Assembly: GCA_964533865.1 (NCBI GenBank)
Contig: CAZHRC010000033.1
Location: 1-11,848 of the forward strand
Source: CAZHRC01 sp964533865
GTDB lineage: Bacteria > Bacillota > Clostridia > Tissierellales > Peptoniphilaceae
DNA: 11,848 nucleotides
Reading direction: 5' to 3'
Below, piece after piece: positions 1 through 6,560 of the stretch. Below the pieces are notes generated by a model. The model was not told the DNA's origin and did not search any database. It saw only the letters and a list, made by a program, of their open reading frames with translations. Both the position numbers and the translations under genes were made by a program. How positions within the stretch are numbered: the first letter of the stretch is position 1; each line of letters begins with the position of its first letter.

Positions 1-284
1 GGAAAAAATTCACAAGAAGGTACTTGTTTTAATGCTGCAGCATGAAACACATAATCAACACCTCTCATAACAGGGTTAATTGTTGTTATATCTCTTACGT
101 CACCAATATAGTATTTAATTTTATTATTTTGATATTTTTTTCTCATATCAGCTTGTTTTTTTTCATCTCTAGAAAAAATTCTAATTTCTTTTATATCAGA
201 ATCCAAAAACATTTCTAACACTTTATTACCAAACGAACCAGTTCCTCCAGTAATTAATAAAACTTTGTCCTTAAATATATTCAT
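1..284 (-). CDS. capE: CapE/FnlA-type UDP-GlcNAc 4,6-dehydratase, N-terminal part (3' end beyond window)
   Basis: This is the first 94 residues of an extended short-chain dehydrogenase/reductase of the polysaccharide dehydratase family (PF02719). The NAD(P)-binding glycine motif GGTGSFG is at residues 13-19, after the first beta strand. An SRDE motif at 39-42 closes the second strand, and GDVRD at 61-65 marks the acidic patch that holds the adenine ring. The signature HAAALKQVPSCEFF sits at 81-94, and the cut codon after it begins CC (Pro). A CEFFP ending is typical of CapE/FnlA/WbjB, which convert UDP-GlcNAc to a 4-keto-6-deoxy sugar on the way to FucNAc-type residues. PseB-like relatives usually differ here. 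The catalytic Met/Lys region lies outside the window, so the stereochemical subclass is inferred. The ATG is preceded by GAGGA seven bases upstream. The enzyme is cytoplasmic and would feed the cluster's transferases. Confidence 0.85.
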   Translation of the reverse strand, partial: MNIFKDKVLLITGGTGSFGNKVLEMFLDSDIKEIRIFSRDEKKQADMRKKYQNNKIKYYIGDVRDITTINPVMRGVDYVFHAAALKQVPSCEFF

Positions 285-424
285 TTATTTTCCTCTTTTC
301 TTTTTTATCCATTTGATTTTCATAGTGTTTTTTTATTTTATTTAATTTATTTAATAAACTTTCAATATTATAAATAAGAAATCATAGTTATTTTTATTTA
401 TGTGTTCATAATACATCCTCGATT
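285..424 (-). other. 140-base intergenic gap, no clear gene
   Basis: This is the only gap longer than 25 bases between genes. It is extremely AT-rich and holds no stem-loop convincing enough to be called a terminator. Two short open stretches occur in different frames. One is an ATG at 416 that opens 21 codons. The other ends at 271, overlapping the start of the dehydratase gene. Joining them would need a one-base indel, and there is no well-placed ribosome site, so I treat them as noise or at most a decayed remnant. The gap is the most likely place for an internal promoter serving the dehydratase gene. Confidence 0.5.
367..372 (-). promoter_or_regulatory. Candidate -10 element (TATAAT), weak
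   Basis: A perfect TATAAT reads on the minus strand about 83 bases before the dehydratase ATG. The hexamer 17 bases upstream is AAAAAT, a poor match to TTGACA, and there is no extended TG. In DNA this AT-rich such a hexamer arises often by chance, so this is only a candidate. Confidence 0.2.
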
Positions 425-772
425 TTATCTTTTTAACGAAATTAATAATATGCCTATTATTATTAATAACACCCCTAAAATATTGTAAAAATTTATACTT
501 TCTTTAAATATAAAATACCCAATTATTAAAATCATAATTTGTGAAATGCCAGTAGTAATAGGAACTATATAAGACAGATCGAATGATATTAATAATTTTT
601 GCCACAATAGAAAGCTTATTATATATAAAATCAATCCCAATAATGTTAAATAACCAATTTTAAACTCAATAGCATTTTTTATAGATATGACCAATGAATT
701 TCCACCAAGTTTCATAAATATTAATCCACCAGTTGTTAATAATATATAAATTACTGTTAATATTATATTCAT
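425..772 (-). CDS. EamA/SMR-like small membrane protein, putative undecaprenyl-phosphate-sugar flippase component
   Basis: This 115-residue protein has four predicted membrane helices at about 3-20, 40-58, 66-88 and 95-112. Hallmarks of the EamA/small multidrug resistance superfamily are the GLIFMKLGG turn after helix 1 (16-24), the helix-3 stretch starting LSYIVPITTGIS (66-77), and FKES at 89-92 followed by a GVLLIIIGILL helix. Stand-alone proteins of this size, such as the ArnE/ArnF type, are proposed to move undecaprenyl-phosphate-linked sugars across the membrane. It follows a GT2 domain and a DUF2304 gene, so a flippase or helper role is inferred. Its ATG overlaps the preceding TGA by four bases (ATGA) and has AAGGAG nine bases upstream. 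Translational coupling is therefore likely. A multidrug efflux role is possible but unlikely in this context. Confidence 0.8.
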   Translation of the reverse strand: MNIILTVIYILLTTGGLIFMKLGGNSLVISIKNAIEFKIGYLTLLGLILYIISFLLWQKLLISFDLSYIVPITTGISQIMILIIGYFIFKESINFYNILGVLLIIIGILLISLKR

Positions 773-1125
773 ATATTTTTCTCCTTCTTTATATTGTCTT
801 TTACATAAGTTGAATTAATTAATGCAATTTGTTGAGATAATTCAATCGTTTTTTCTTCTAAAATAGCAATTTTTTTACTATTTCTAAAATTTATAAAAAG
901 TAAGAATAAAATACAAATTAGAAAAAACAAAGATGGCGGATAATCTATTCCTAATCTAATTGCTAATAAATCAAACATCTTAGGGAAAAGAGACAAAATT
1001 ATAATTATGCACGATCCAGTAAGCCATAATATACTTTCATTAATTGAAAACTTGCCTCTTTTTACCACGTTAATTACATACAAGAACGAAATAATAGCAA
1101 CAATAATAAAATACTCGTTTTTCAT
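769..1125 (-). CDS. DUF2304 membrane protein, partner of polyprenyl-phosphate glycosyltransferase
   Basis: This 118-residue protein has three hydrophobic helices at roughly 5-20, 32-47 and 65-80, then a charged, coiled-coil-prone tail (84-104, rich in E, K, L and I). The pattern of a Trp-containing second helix (ILWLTGS, 32-38), then FPKMFDLLAIRLGIDYPPSLFF (split here as FPKMFDLLA at 47-55 and GIDYPPSLFF at 59-68), matches the DUF2304 family as I remember it. Members typically sit beside GT2 enzymes of the dolichol/undecaprenyl-phosphate mannosyltransferase type. No reaction is established. A scaffold or helper that holds the transferase at the membrane, or aids flipping, is the usual suggestion. 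The start codon overlaps the stop of the upstream fusion gene (ATGA), with AAGGA close upstream, and the stop overlaps the next start in the same way. Confidence 0.8.
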   Translation of the reverse strand: MKNEYFIIVAIISFLYVINVVKRGKFSINESILWLTGSCIIIILSLFPKMFDLLAIRLGIDYPPSLFFLICILFLLFINFRNSKKIAILEEKTIELSQQIALINSTYVKDNIKKEKNI

Positions 1126-3437
1126 TTTTCCTTTACTCCAATCTTTATGTTTCTTATTAATATAATTATTATAGCATATATTACTTTTATCATATATTTT
1201 AAGGGTTTTATTATGCCACCATGCATACTTACTCCAGATTCCCTTAGCCTCATTTTTACTGGTATTTCTTTTATTGTATATCCTTCTAATAGCATTTCAA
1301 TAATTAGATTTGCATCCGGAAATTCTGGATAATTACCCATAAGAGAATACCTTTCAATTACTCTTCTATTTAAGCATTGAAATCCAGATGTAGGATCGGT
1401 TATTTTTTCTTTTGTAAACACATTAATTATGAATGAAAATATTTTTGTTCCAATCTTTCTAAAAAAACTATGTTTATATCCTGTTGGATCTAAAAATCTA
1501 GATCCCATTACTATATCATAATTACCATTTATAGCGGTTTCATACAATTTTTTTGCCTCTTTAGCTATATGTTGCCCGTCTGCATCAAATTGAATAACAT
1601 AATCATAATTATTATAATAAGCATATTTAATACCTGTTTGAACCGCTTTTGAATAGCCGACATTAAAAGGAAGAGTAATACATTTTATTTTTTTAAGTTT
1701 AATTATTTCTTCAGTATTATCTTTTGAACAGTCATTTATAACAATAGTATCCGCTTTTTCAAAGTCTTTTCTAATTTCATCAAGTACCTTTCCAATATTT
1801 AAAGCTTCATTATATGCTGGTATAACGAATAATAATTTGTTTTTATTTTTTTTAATTTCGATCATTGCTTTCATAGACACCACACTTCCTCCTCTTGCTA
1901 ATAATAAAATTATTCCTCCCAACACAATTTCTGGAATTCCAATAAATACATACCTGTCAATTATTGCCCCAGTAAAAACATGAAACAAGATATTTAACAT
2001 ACTGAAACCAAAGAGAATTATTGTAAATTCATAAATATTTTTTTTCTGAATACTAGTATTTTTTCTGAGATGAATTCTTTTATATAAAGAATAAATCAAC
2101 AGTATGGGCAAAAATAAATAGGCTATTTTGAAAAAAGATAAATTTATTTTTGAAAAAGAATTTAATGTTTTTTTTAAAAAAGGAGATGCTGAATTCACAG
2201 AATACAAATTACTAACTTTTTCATAATGATAGTCTTGAATCCAAAGAAAATTGTTATCAATTTTCAAATATGCTAAACCAATCGAACTATTTTCGTGATT
2301 AAACCCATTATATATTTTTATAGGAAAATATGCTACACCATTTTCTTCTCTACTACTAACATAAATATTTATTGTTGCTAAATATCCGGAAATATATGAA
2401 TTAACCACTTCTTCGGGATATTTAATAAAGCTTGTAGCCAAAAAAATCAAGGCTTCTTTAGATGATATTTCTTTGCCCTTTATGCAAACGACTGTTTTTT
2501 TACTTATTGTTGATTCGGAATTCAAAATATTTATTATTTTATAATTATTGCAGTTTTTATTTCTGATTTTAGCAAAATCCGCCTTTGATATAAAAATATC
2601 TTTATTAATATTTGCATATGCTTTCATATCTTTTTCTATTCTAAAATTCCCCATGCCATTAATTATTGCCTTACTTAAAAAATATTCATTATTTTTACCA
2701 TTTTTATAATCAACACCATTTTTTTCCAATAAACTTTTCCAAATAAACATAGAAAAAAATAAAAATAATAAACAAGAAATAAAAGTTACGCCCCTTTGTA
2801 TAATGTTTTTTATATTTCGTTGTTTTAAAACAGATATAATACAGGAAATGAGAAGTGGAAATAAAACAGTTGAAAAATATGGTTGTTTTAAAAACCAAGA
2901 AAAAACAAATAAAAACATAAAAGCCAGGTTATAAATAATATATTTTTTTTTGTTTATAAAAAAACTAACGTTTAACCATTTCCAAGAAATTATACAAGAT
3001 ATTAATGCTAATGATATAGCAACAAATTCAGTAAGTAAAGAATGGAAATACCCAAATAAAATTGGGTTAAAAAGAATAAAAATAAAATAAATCGACCATA
3101 TAAAAAATAAAATAAATTTCGTCGGATTAGTTTTTTTAATAATTTCTATAATACTTTTATAAAAAAAATAATTAAATAATATAAATGAAGCATAAGTAAG
3201 TCCAAGTATAGAAAGCATATTGTTTCCGAAAATTATCGTACTTAAAAATATAAGGAAAGGTAAAGTTGGGCCTCTTACAACATCCCAACTAGATAAAGGA
3301 CTTACTCCATAAAAAAAATCCAAATATGAATAGTATTCCGATGAGTCGGGCANNNNNNNNNNAATTAAAGGAAATGAAAAATAGATTATTGTTATTAATA
3401 AAATTACAAATATAAGAAAAATATTTTTTTTATTCAT
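1122..3437 (-). CDS. GT-C-like polytopic glycosyltransferase fused to polyprenyl-phosphate GT2
   Basis: This 771-residue protein has two enzyme parts. Residues 1-515 form an integral membrane domain with about nine helices up to residue 460 and more after it. PDSSEYYSY (30-38) follows helix 1, and such an acidic loop is the catalytic loop of GT-C transferases. VRGPTLPFL follows at 54-62. A soluble loop of about 200 residues (233-430, with Cys296 and Cys318) should face outwards. Residues 533-740 are a GT2 domain: FVIPAYNEALNIG, VINDCSKDNTEE, FDADGQH (Asp618, Asp620 binding metal/nucleotide) and DPTSGFQCLNR (681-691), as in DPM1/GtrB enzymes that load a sugar on a polyprenyl phosphate. One hydrophobic helix follows at 747-761. 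The ATG at 3437 lies one base after the previous stop, with AGGAAAG nine bases upstream. A longer frame to 3491 would overlap the upstream gene. Ten undetermined bases fall at residues 26-29. Confidence 0.8.
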   Translation of the reverse strand: MNKKNIFLIFVILLITIIYFSFPLIXXXXPDSSEYYSYLDFFYGVSPLSSWDVVRGPTLPFLIFLSTIIFGNNMLSILGLTYASFILFNYFFYKSIIEIIKKTNPTKFILFFIWSIYFIFILFNPILFGYFHSLLTEFVAISLALISCIISWKWLNVSFFINKKKYIIYNLAFMFLFVFSWFLKQPYFSTVLFPLLISCIISVLKQRNIKNIIQRGVTFISCLLFLFFSMFIWKSLLEKNGVDYKNGKNNEYFLSKAIINGMGNFRIEKDMKAYANINKDIFISKADFAKIRNKNCNNYKIINILNSESTISKKTVVCIKGKEISSKEALIFLATSFIKYPEEVVNSYISGYLATINIYVSSREENGVAYFPIKIYNGFNHENSSIGLAYLKIDNNFLWIQDYHYEKVSNLYSVNSASPFLKKTLNSFSKINLSFFKIAYLFLPILLIYSLYKRIHLRKNTSIQKKNIYEFTIILFGFSMLNILFHVFTGAIIDRYVFIGIPEIVLGGIILLLARGGSVVSMKAMIEIKKNKNKLLFVIPAYNEALNIGKVLDEIRKDFEKADTIVINDCSKDNTEEIIKLKKIKCITLPFNVGYSKAVQTGIKYAYYNNYDYVIQFDADGQHIAKEAKKLYETAINGNYDIVMGSRFLDPTGYKHSFFRKIGTKIFSFIINVFTKEKITDPTSGFQCLNRRVIERYSLMGNYPEFPDANLIIEMLLEGYTIKEIPVKMRLRESGVSMHGGIIKPLKYMIKVIYAIIIILIRNIKIGVKEK
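1888..1893 (-). promoter_or_regulatory. Internal AGGAGG ribosome binding site at the GT-C/GT2 junction
   Basis: A perfect AGGAGG lies inside the fusion gene, exactly between the last membrane helix and the GT2 domain. In frame after it come GTG (spacing 4), GTG (spacing 7) and ATG (spacing 13, at 1874). A product started at the second GTG or at the ATG would be a complete GT2 enzyme of about 250 residues. It is one of the strongest ribosome sites in the window. Internal initiation is inferred; the bases are seen directly. Confidence 0.55.
3353..3362. other. Run of 10 undetermined bases (N)
   Basis: Ten N characters interrupt the GT-C domain at residues 26-29, directly before the PDSSEYYSY loop. 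The frame is consistent on both sides, which suggests the true length is ten or differs by a multiple of three. If ten is only placeholder padding, the real gap could be longer. Confidence 0.98.
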
Positions 3438-3438
3438 A

Positions 3439-5418
3439 TTAATTCGCTTTCCTGTTCCATAAGCACTTTTCAAAATATTTATCAAAATCAATTACTTTTT
3501 CTTCCCATGTCCAAGTTCTGATTTGTTTTAAATTTTCATTCGATAATTCTTTAAAAATACTTTTATCACTTAAAATATATTTTATCATACTTTTTAATGA
3601 TTCTACACTTCTTTCTTGGATTATAAATTTATTTTGCTTAACTCCAAATACATCTGGTACTATTCCAACATCAGTAGATATTATTGGAACTCCACATGCC
3701 ATTGATTCTAAAACCGGATTTGGTGTACCTTCTATTTTTGAGGTGCAAATATATAAGTCTATTTTTGAATAATAATTAACCATTTCTTCATGGGAAATCA
3801 TTTTTTCGTTTCTGTCTGCAAAGAACATTTTTATTGGATAGCCTTCTTTTATTAATTCATTAATAGCGGGTTTTAAAATTGTATTTACTCCTTTAAAATC
3901 TTCTATTTCATCAGACCATTTACTATTGCCTACCCAACCAATTACAATTTTTCTCTTATTTAATTTGTCAAATCTATCAATATTAATTGGATAAAATTTA
4001 TTTAAATCAACTCCATCTGTTATAACTGTTTTTGGCTTTTTTATTCCATTTATTTTTTTATAAATTTGCATTAATTTATTTGATGAAACATAATAATTTT
4101 TTACGTTATTCAATATTTTTTTTGTAACAATTGCATTGTTTTCTAAATATAAATGATCATAAACTGAAGTAGAAATATTTGAATTCTTAACTAAATTTGA
4201 AATATATTCTTTTTGGTTTGTGATACCCAATTTTTTTAAATATTCATATACATAATCACTATTTATATTAATAAAGGGTCCTCTCCAAAAGAAGTGAATT
4301 AAATCACAATTTTTCGCAAGTAATAAAACTTGTAAAAGATTATCAAAATCTTTCATAACTATATATTTAAAATCATACTTATTAGATAAGTTTTTAATAA
4401 TTTGTTTACTAATATTACTAAAGGCCCAATCATCAGTATCAACTATAAGTGCAATTTTTGGTTTAATAATGGAATGTATATTTTCTTCAGAATTTAATAA
4501 TTTATGTTTTTCATTCAACCAATTTTCCACATTTTTATTCCATACTTTTAATCCATGTTTCTTTTCAAAATATTTTGCTGAATCCATAATTACTTTTGAA
4601 GAAAATCTTTTCTTCTCATATTCAATGTCGTTTACATTTTCACTAATTAAATGATCGTGAATTAAAGAAAACTTACCACAATTTCCAATTTTATATCCTT
4701 TCCTAAAAATAGATATAGAAAAATCGGTATCTTCAAATCCAATAAACATATTAGAATCGAACATTCCACAACTAATAAATGCTTCTTTATTTAATACAGA
4801 AGCTCCTCCATAAAGAAAAGTTCCTAAACTATTTTCAAAAGTATGGTTTTCAATACAACTTTGAGTATTGAACATAGATCCACCACCAATATGTACTCCT
4901 TCACCAAAAGCTTCCATATATAAATGGCCTCCATTGCAAAATGCTTTCTCCCCAGTCTCTGATAATAAAGGCATATTTAGAAATTTACATCCAAGCATAG
5001 CAATAGATATTCTAATTTCATGTAATGGATCATTAATAAAATATATATCATTATCTAAAGACATAAACCATTCAGTTTTTATATATTCAATTGCTGCATT
5101 TCTTCCGCCGGCAACCCCCAAATTTTTTTCAGATTCAATTAATTTAATGTTTAATTTAATGTTTTTAATCTCTTTTTTTAGTATATCTTTATGAAGTGTA
5201 TTTGAATTATTATCAAATATCAAAACATCCCCAACGTAATTTGGAATTTTTTCTTTTATACTTTTTAATAATTTAATTGTTGCATCACAACGATTATATG
5301 ATAGGGTTACTATAGTTAAATTTTTTCCATTTTCCCCTATGTTATCTACATCTCCTATTATAGAATGTAAATTATTAGACCCGTATTTAATGTTTTTTAT
5401 TCCCCATATTAAATCCAT
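3439..5418 (-). CDS. Bifunctional GT2-GT4 glycosyltransferase
   Basis: This is a 659-residue soluble protein with two transferase domains. The GT2 (GT-A fold) domain spans about 34-260. It has LTIVTLSYNR (34-43), the nucleotide-binding LIFDNNS (66-72), NLGVAGGRNAAI (99-110), LDND (121-124) as the DXD-type metal site, and the acidic FEDTDF (228-233) that usually carries the catalytic base. The GT4 (GT-B fold) domain spans about 320-650. It has VIGWVGNSKWSDE (492-504) at the start of its second Rossmann half and EGTPNPVLE (563-571), a clean EX7E motif, followed by SMACGVPIISTDVGIVPDV-type loop residues. Both domains look catalytically intact, so the protein should add two successive sugars in the cytoplasm. 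The donors cannot be read from sequence. The start has GGTGA overlapping the preceding TGA stop, four bases before it. Its own TAA is one base before the next ATG. Confidence 0.9.
   Translation of the reverse strand: MDLIWGIKNIKYGSNNLHSIIGDVDNIGENGKNLTIVTLSYNRCDATIKLLKSIKEKIPNYVGDVLIFDNNSNTLHKDILKKEIKNIKLNIKLIESEKNLGVAGGRNAAIEYIKTEWFMSLDNDIYFINDPLHEIRISIAMLGCKFLNMPLLSETGEKAFCNGGHLYMEAFGEGVHIGGGSMFNTQSCIENHTFENSLGTFLYGGASVLNKEAFISCGMFDSNMFIGFEDTDFSISIFRKGYKIGNCGKFSLIHDHLISENVNDIEYEKKRFSSKVIMDSAKYFEKKHGLKVWNKNVENWLNEKHKLLNSEENIHSIIKPKIALIVDTDDWAFSNISKQIIKNLSNKYDFKYIVMKDFDNLLQVLLLAKNCDLIHFFWRGPFININSDYVYEYLKKLGITNQKEYISNLVKNSNISTSVYDHLYLENNAIVTKKILNNVKNYYVSSNKLMQIYKKINGIKKPKTVITDGVDLNKFYPINIDRFDKLNKRKIVIGWVGNSKWSDEIEDFKGVNTILKPAINELIKEGYPIKMFFADRNEKMISHEEMVNYYSKIDLYICTSKIEGTPNPVLESMACGVPIISTDVGIVPDVFGVKQNKFIIQERSVESLKSMIKYILSDKSIFKELSNENLKQIRTWTWEEKVIDFDKYFEKCLWNRKAN
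5141..5164. repeat. Perfect 12-base tandem duplication inside the GT2-GT4 gene
   Basis: AATTTAATGTTT occurs twice head to tail. On the coding strand this duplicates the residues NIKL at positions 86-93 of the GT2-GT4 protein, between two core strands of the GT2 domain. It is in frame and should be tolerated. Replication slippage is the simplest origin. Confidence 0.85.
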
Positions 5419-5422
5419 ATTT

Positions 5423-6535
5423 TCACCAAAACTTTGCTTTTTTTAATATTTTACTAATTATTTGAGAAAATTTATATGTCCTTGAATAAACAATCGAATC
5501 TAAATGGCTTTTTAATTCGATTTCTTGACTTTGATATCTGTTAATGTTATCTTTCAAAATATAATTTTCCTCATTTAGTAACTCTATTAAAAGTTCTTTT
5601 TTCATATTTTCTTTTTTTTCTTTTTCAATGCTTTCACTTTGAACTTTTAATTCATGTTTATATGTTTCTATTTCTTGGTCATTGTTTTGCTTCTGCTCTT
5701 TTAATTCGCCTTTATATTTTTCTATTTCTAGTTCTAGGCTTTTATTAACATCGTAAATTCTTTCGGAAAATTCTATTTTTTTTGTATAATCGGACAATAG
5801 TTCATTATATTCATATGGATATATCGTTGCTGTTTCTGTCGATTTACAATTCCAAAAACCGATATAATAGCAAGAACCGTCTTCTTTTACATCTGAATCT
5901 GGTGATATTTTTACAGTCTTTATTAGCTCTTGCTCTAACATTTGATCTTGTTTTAATGATTTTTTTATTATAGTCGGATAAGTATTAATATATCCTCCAA
6001 CATATATCCCAAGCATGTATTGAACTTTATCTCCTAACGTTTCTTCAGTTAATTTTTTAAAATCATTGAAAGTATATTTTTTCATGTGATATTTATTATG
6101 TTCTTTTTCATTAGGATAATAAAAATAATCATTTGGACAAGAAATAATAATTGCCCCTTCCGGTCTTATCACTCTTTTAATTTCTTTCAAAAATAAATTC
6201 GGATTTGATAAATGTTCAATTGTTTCAAATGAAACAATTAAATCAAATGAATTATCTTCTATAAAATTCAAATCTTCAACATTTGAATTTACAAATTTAA
6301 TATTGTCTTTTTTAAAGTTTTTATTGGCACTATGAATAGCTTCTTTAGAAATATCTACTCCTACTACTTCCTTTGCACCCCACTCGCTCATCAAAAAACT
6401 ACCATATCCTTCGCCACAAGCTAAATCAAGAACTTTTTTTCCTTTGCAAATTTCTCTTGCATTTAAATACCTATTTAAATGAATCGCTCCTTCAATAGCA
6501 ATATATTCGTTGTCTCCAAAATTTAATCTTTCCAT
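5423..6535 (-). CDS. SAM-dependent methyltransferase with long C-terminal coiled coil
   Basis: This is a 370-residue protein. Residues 1-230 are a class I methyltransferase. VLDLACGEGYG (35-45) is motif I that binds S-adenosylmethionine. VVGVDIS (57-63) carries the Asp that binds the ribose. Later come FDLIVSFETIEHL (97-109) and a region with His146 and His150 before YTFNDFKKL. Residues 253-345 are a strongly charged coiled coil that contains an 18-residue repeat. The C-terminus SRTYKFSQIISKILKK (351-366) resembles the Ser-Arg-aromatic tail often found on surface-glycan transferases. It probably methylates a sugar of the growing glycan. By analogy with the WbdD architecture it could cap the chain and measure its length, but no kinase domain is present. 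The ATG at 6535 was chosen because GAGGT sits five bases upstream; a TTG at 6553 has no ribosome site. Confidence 0.85.
   Translation of the reverse strand: MERLNFGDNEYIAIEGAIHLNRYLNAREICKGKKVLDLACGEGYGSFLMSEWGAKEVVGVDISKEAIHSANKNFKKDNIKFVNSNVEDLNFIEDNSFDLIVSFETIEHLSNPNLFLKEIKRVIRPEGAIIISCPNDYFYYPNEKEHNKYHMKKYTFNDFKKLTEETLGDKVQYMLGIYVGGYINTYPTIIKKSLKQDQMLEQELIKTVKISPDSDVKEDGSCYYIGFWNCKSTETATIYPYEYNELLSDYTKKIEFSERIYDVNKSLELEIEKYKGELKEQKQNNDQEIETYKHELKVQSESIEKEKKENMKKELLIELLNEENYILKDNINRYQSQEIELKSHLDSIVYSRTYKFSQIISKILKKAKFW
5639..5728 (-). repeat. Imperfect 18-residue repeat encoding coiled coil of the methyltransferase
   Basis: EIEKYKGELKEQ (residues 270-281) recurs as EIETYKHELKVQ (288-299), offset by 18 residues (54 bases). 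Nine of 12 residues are identical. A period of 18 fits a helical coil with one stutter (11 + 7). It suggests that rod length can change by unit duplication. Confidence 0.7.
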
Positions 6536-6540
6536 TTTAT

Positions 6541-6545
6541 ACCTC
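6541..6545 (-). promoter_or_regulatory. Ribosome binding site that fixes the methyltransferase start
   Basis: GAGGT (within GTGAGGT) lies five bases before the ATG at 6535. The alternative TTG at 6553 has only AT-rich sequence upstream, so the six extra N-terminal residues of the longer frame are rejected. Confidence 0.75.
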
Positions 6546-6560
6546 ACAATCAAGAATAAC

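Noticed and set aside
285..424. Terminator or riboswitch in the gap before the dehydratase gene
   Set aside because: No GC-rich stem followed by a U-run and no conserved RNA fold could be seen. The sequence is simply A/T-rich.
2710..2898. Minus-strand 62-codon frame inside the GT-C domain
   Set aside because: It is an alternative frame of the same strand, within a long intact gene. It has no function assignable and is a product of AT-rich codon composition.
3438..3491. Longer start for the GT-C/GT2 fusion at 3491
   Set aside because: It would overlap the GT2-GT4 gene by 53 bases and add 18 residues unlike a membrane-protein N-terminus. The ATG at 3437 begins MNKKNIFLIF, has AGGAAAG upstream and lies one base after the preceding stop.
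4868..5194. Plus-strand open frame of 108 codons
   Set aside because: It lies fully inside the GT2-GT4 gene on the other strand. Its composition is that of an antisense shadow and it shows no recognisable motif. The other plus-strand frames (for example 1147-1332, 7429-7650, 8774-9010) are rejected for the same reason.
6536..6553. TTG start for the methyltransferase
   Set aside because: There is no ribosome site before it. The ATG at 6535 has GAGGT at five bases.
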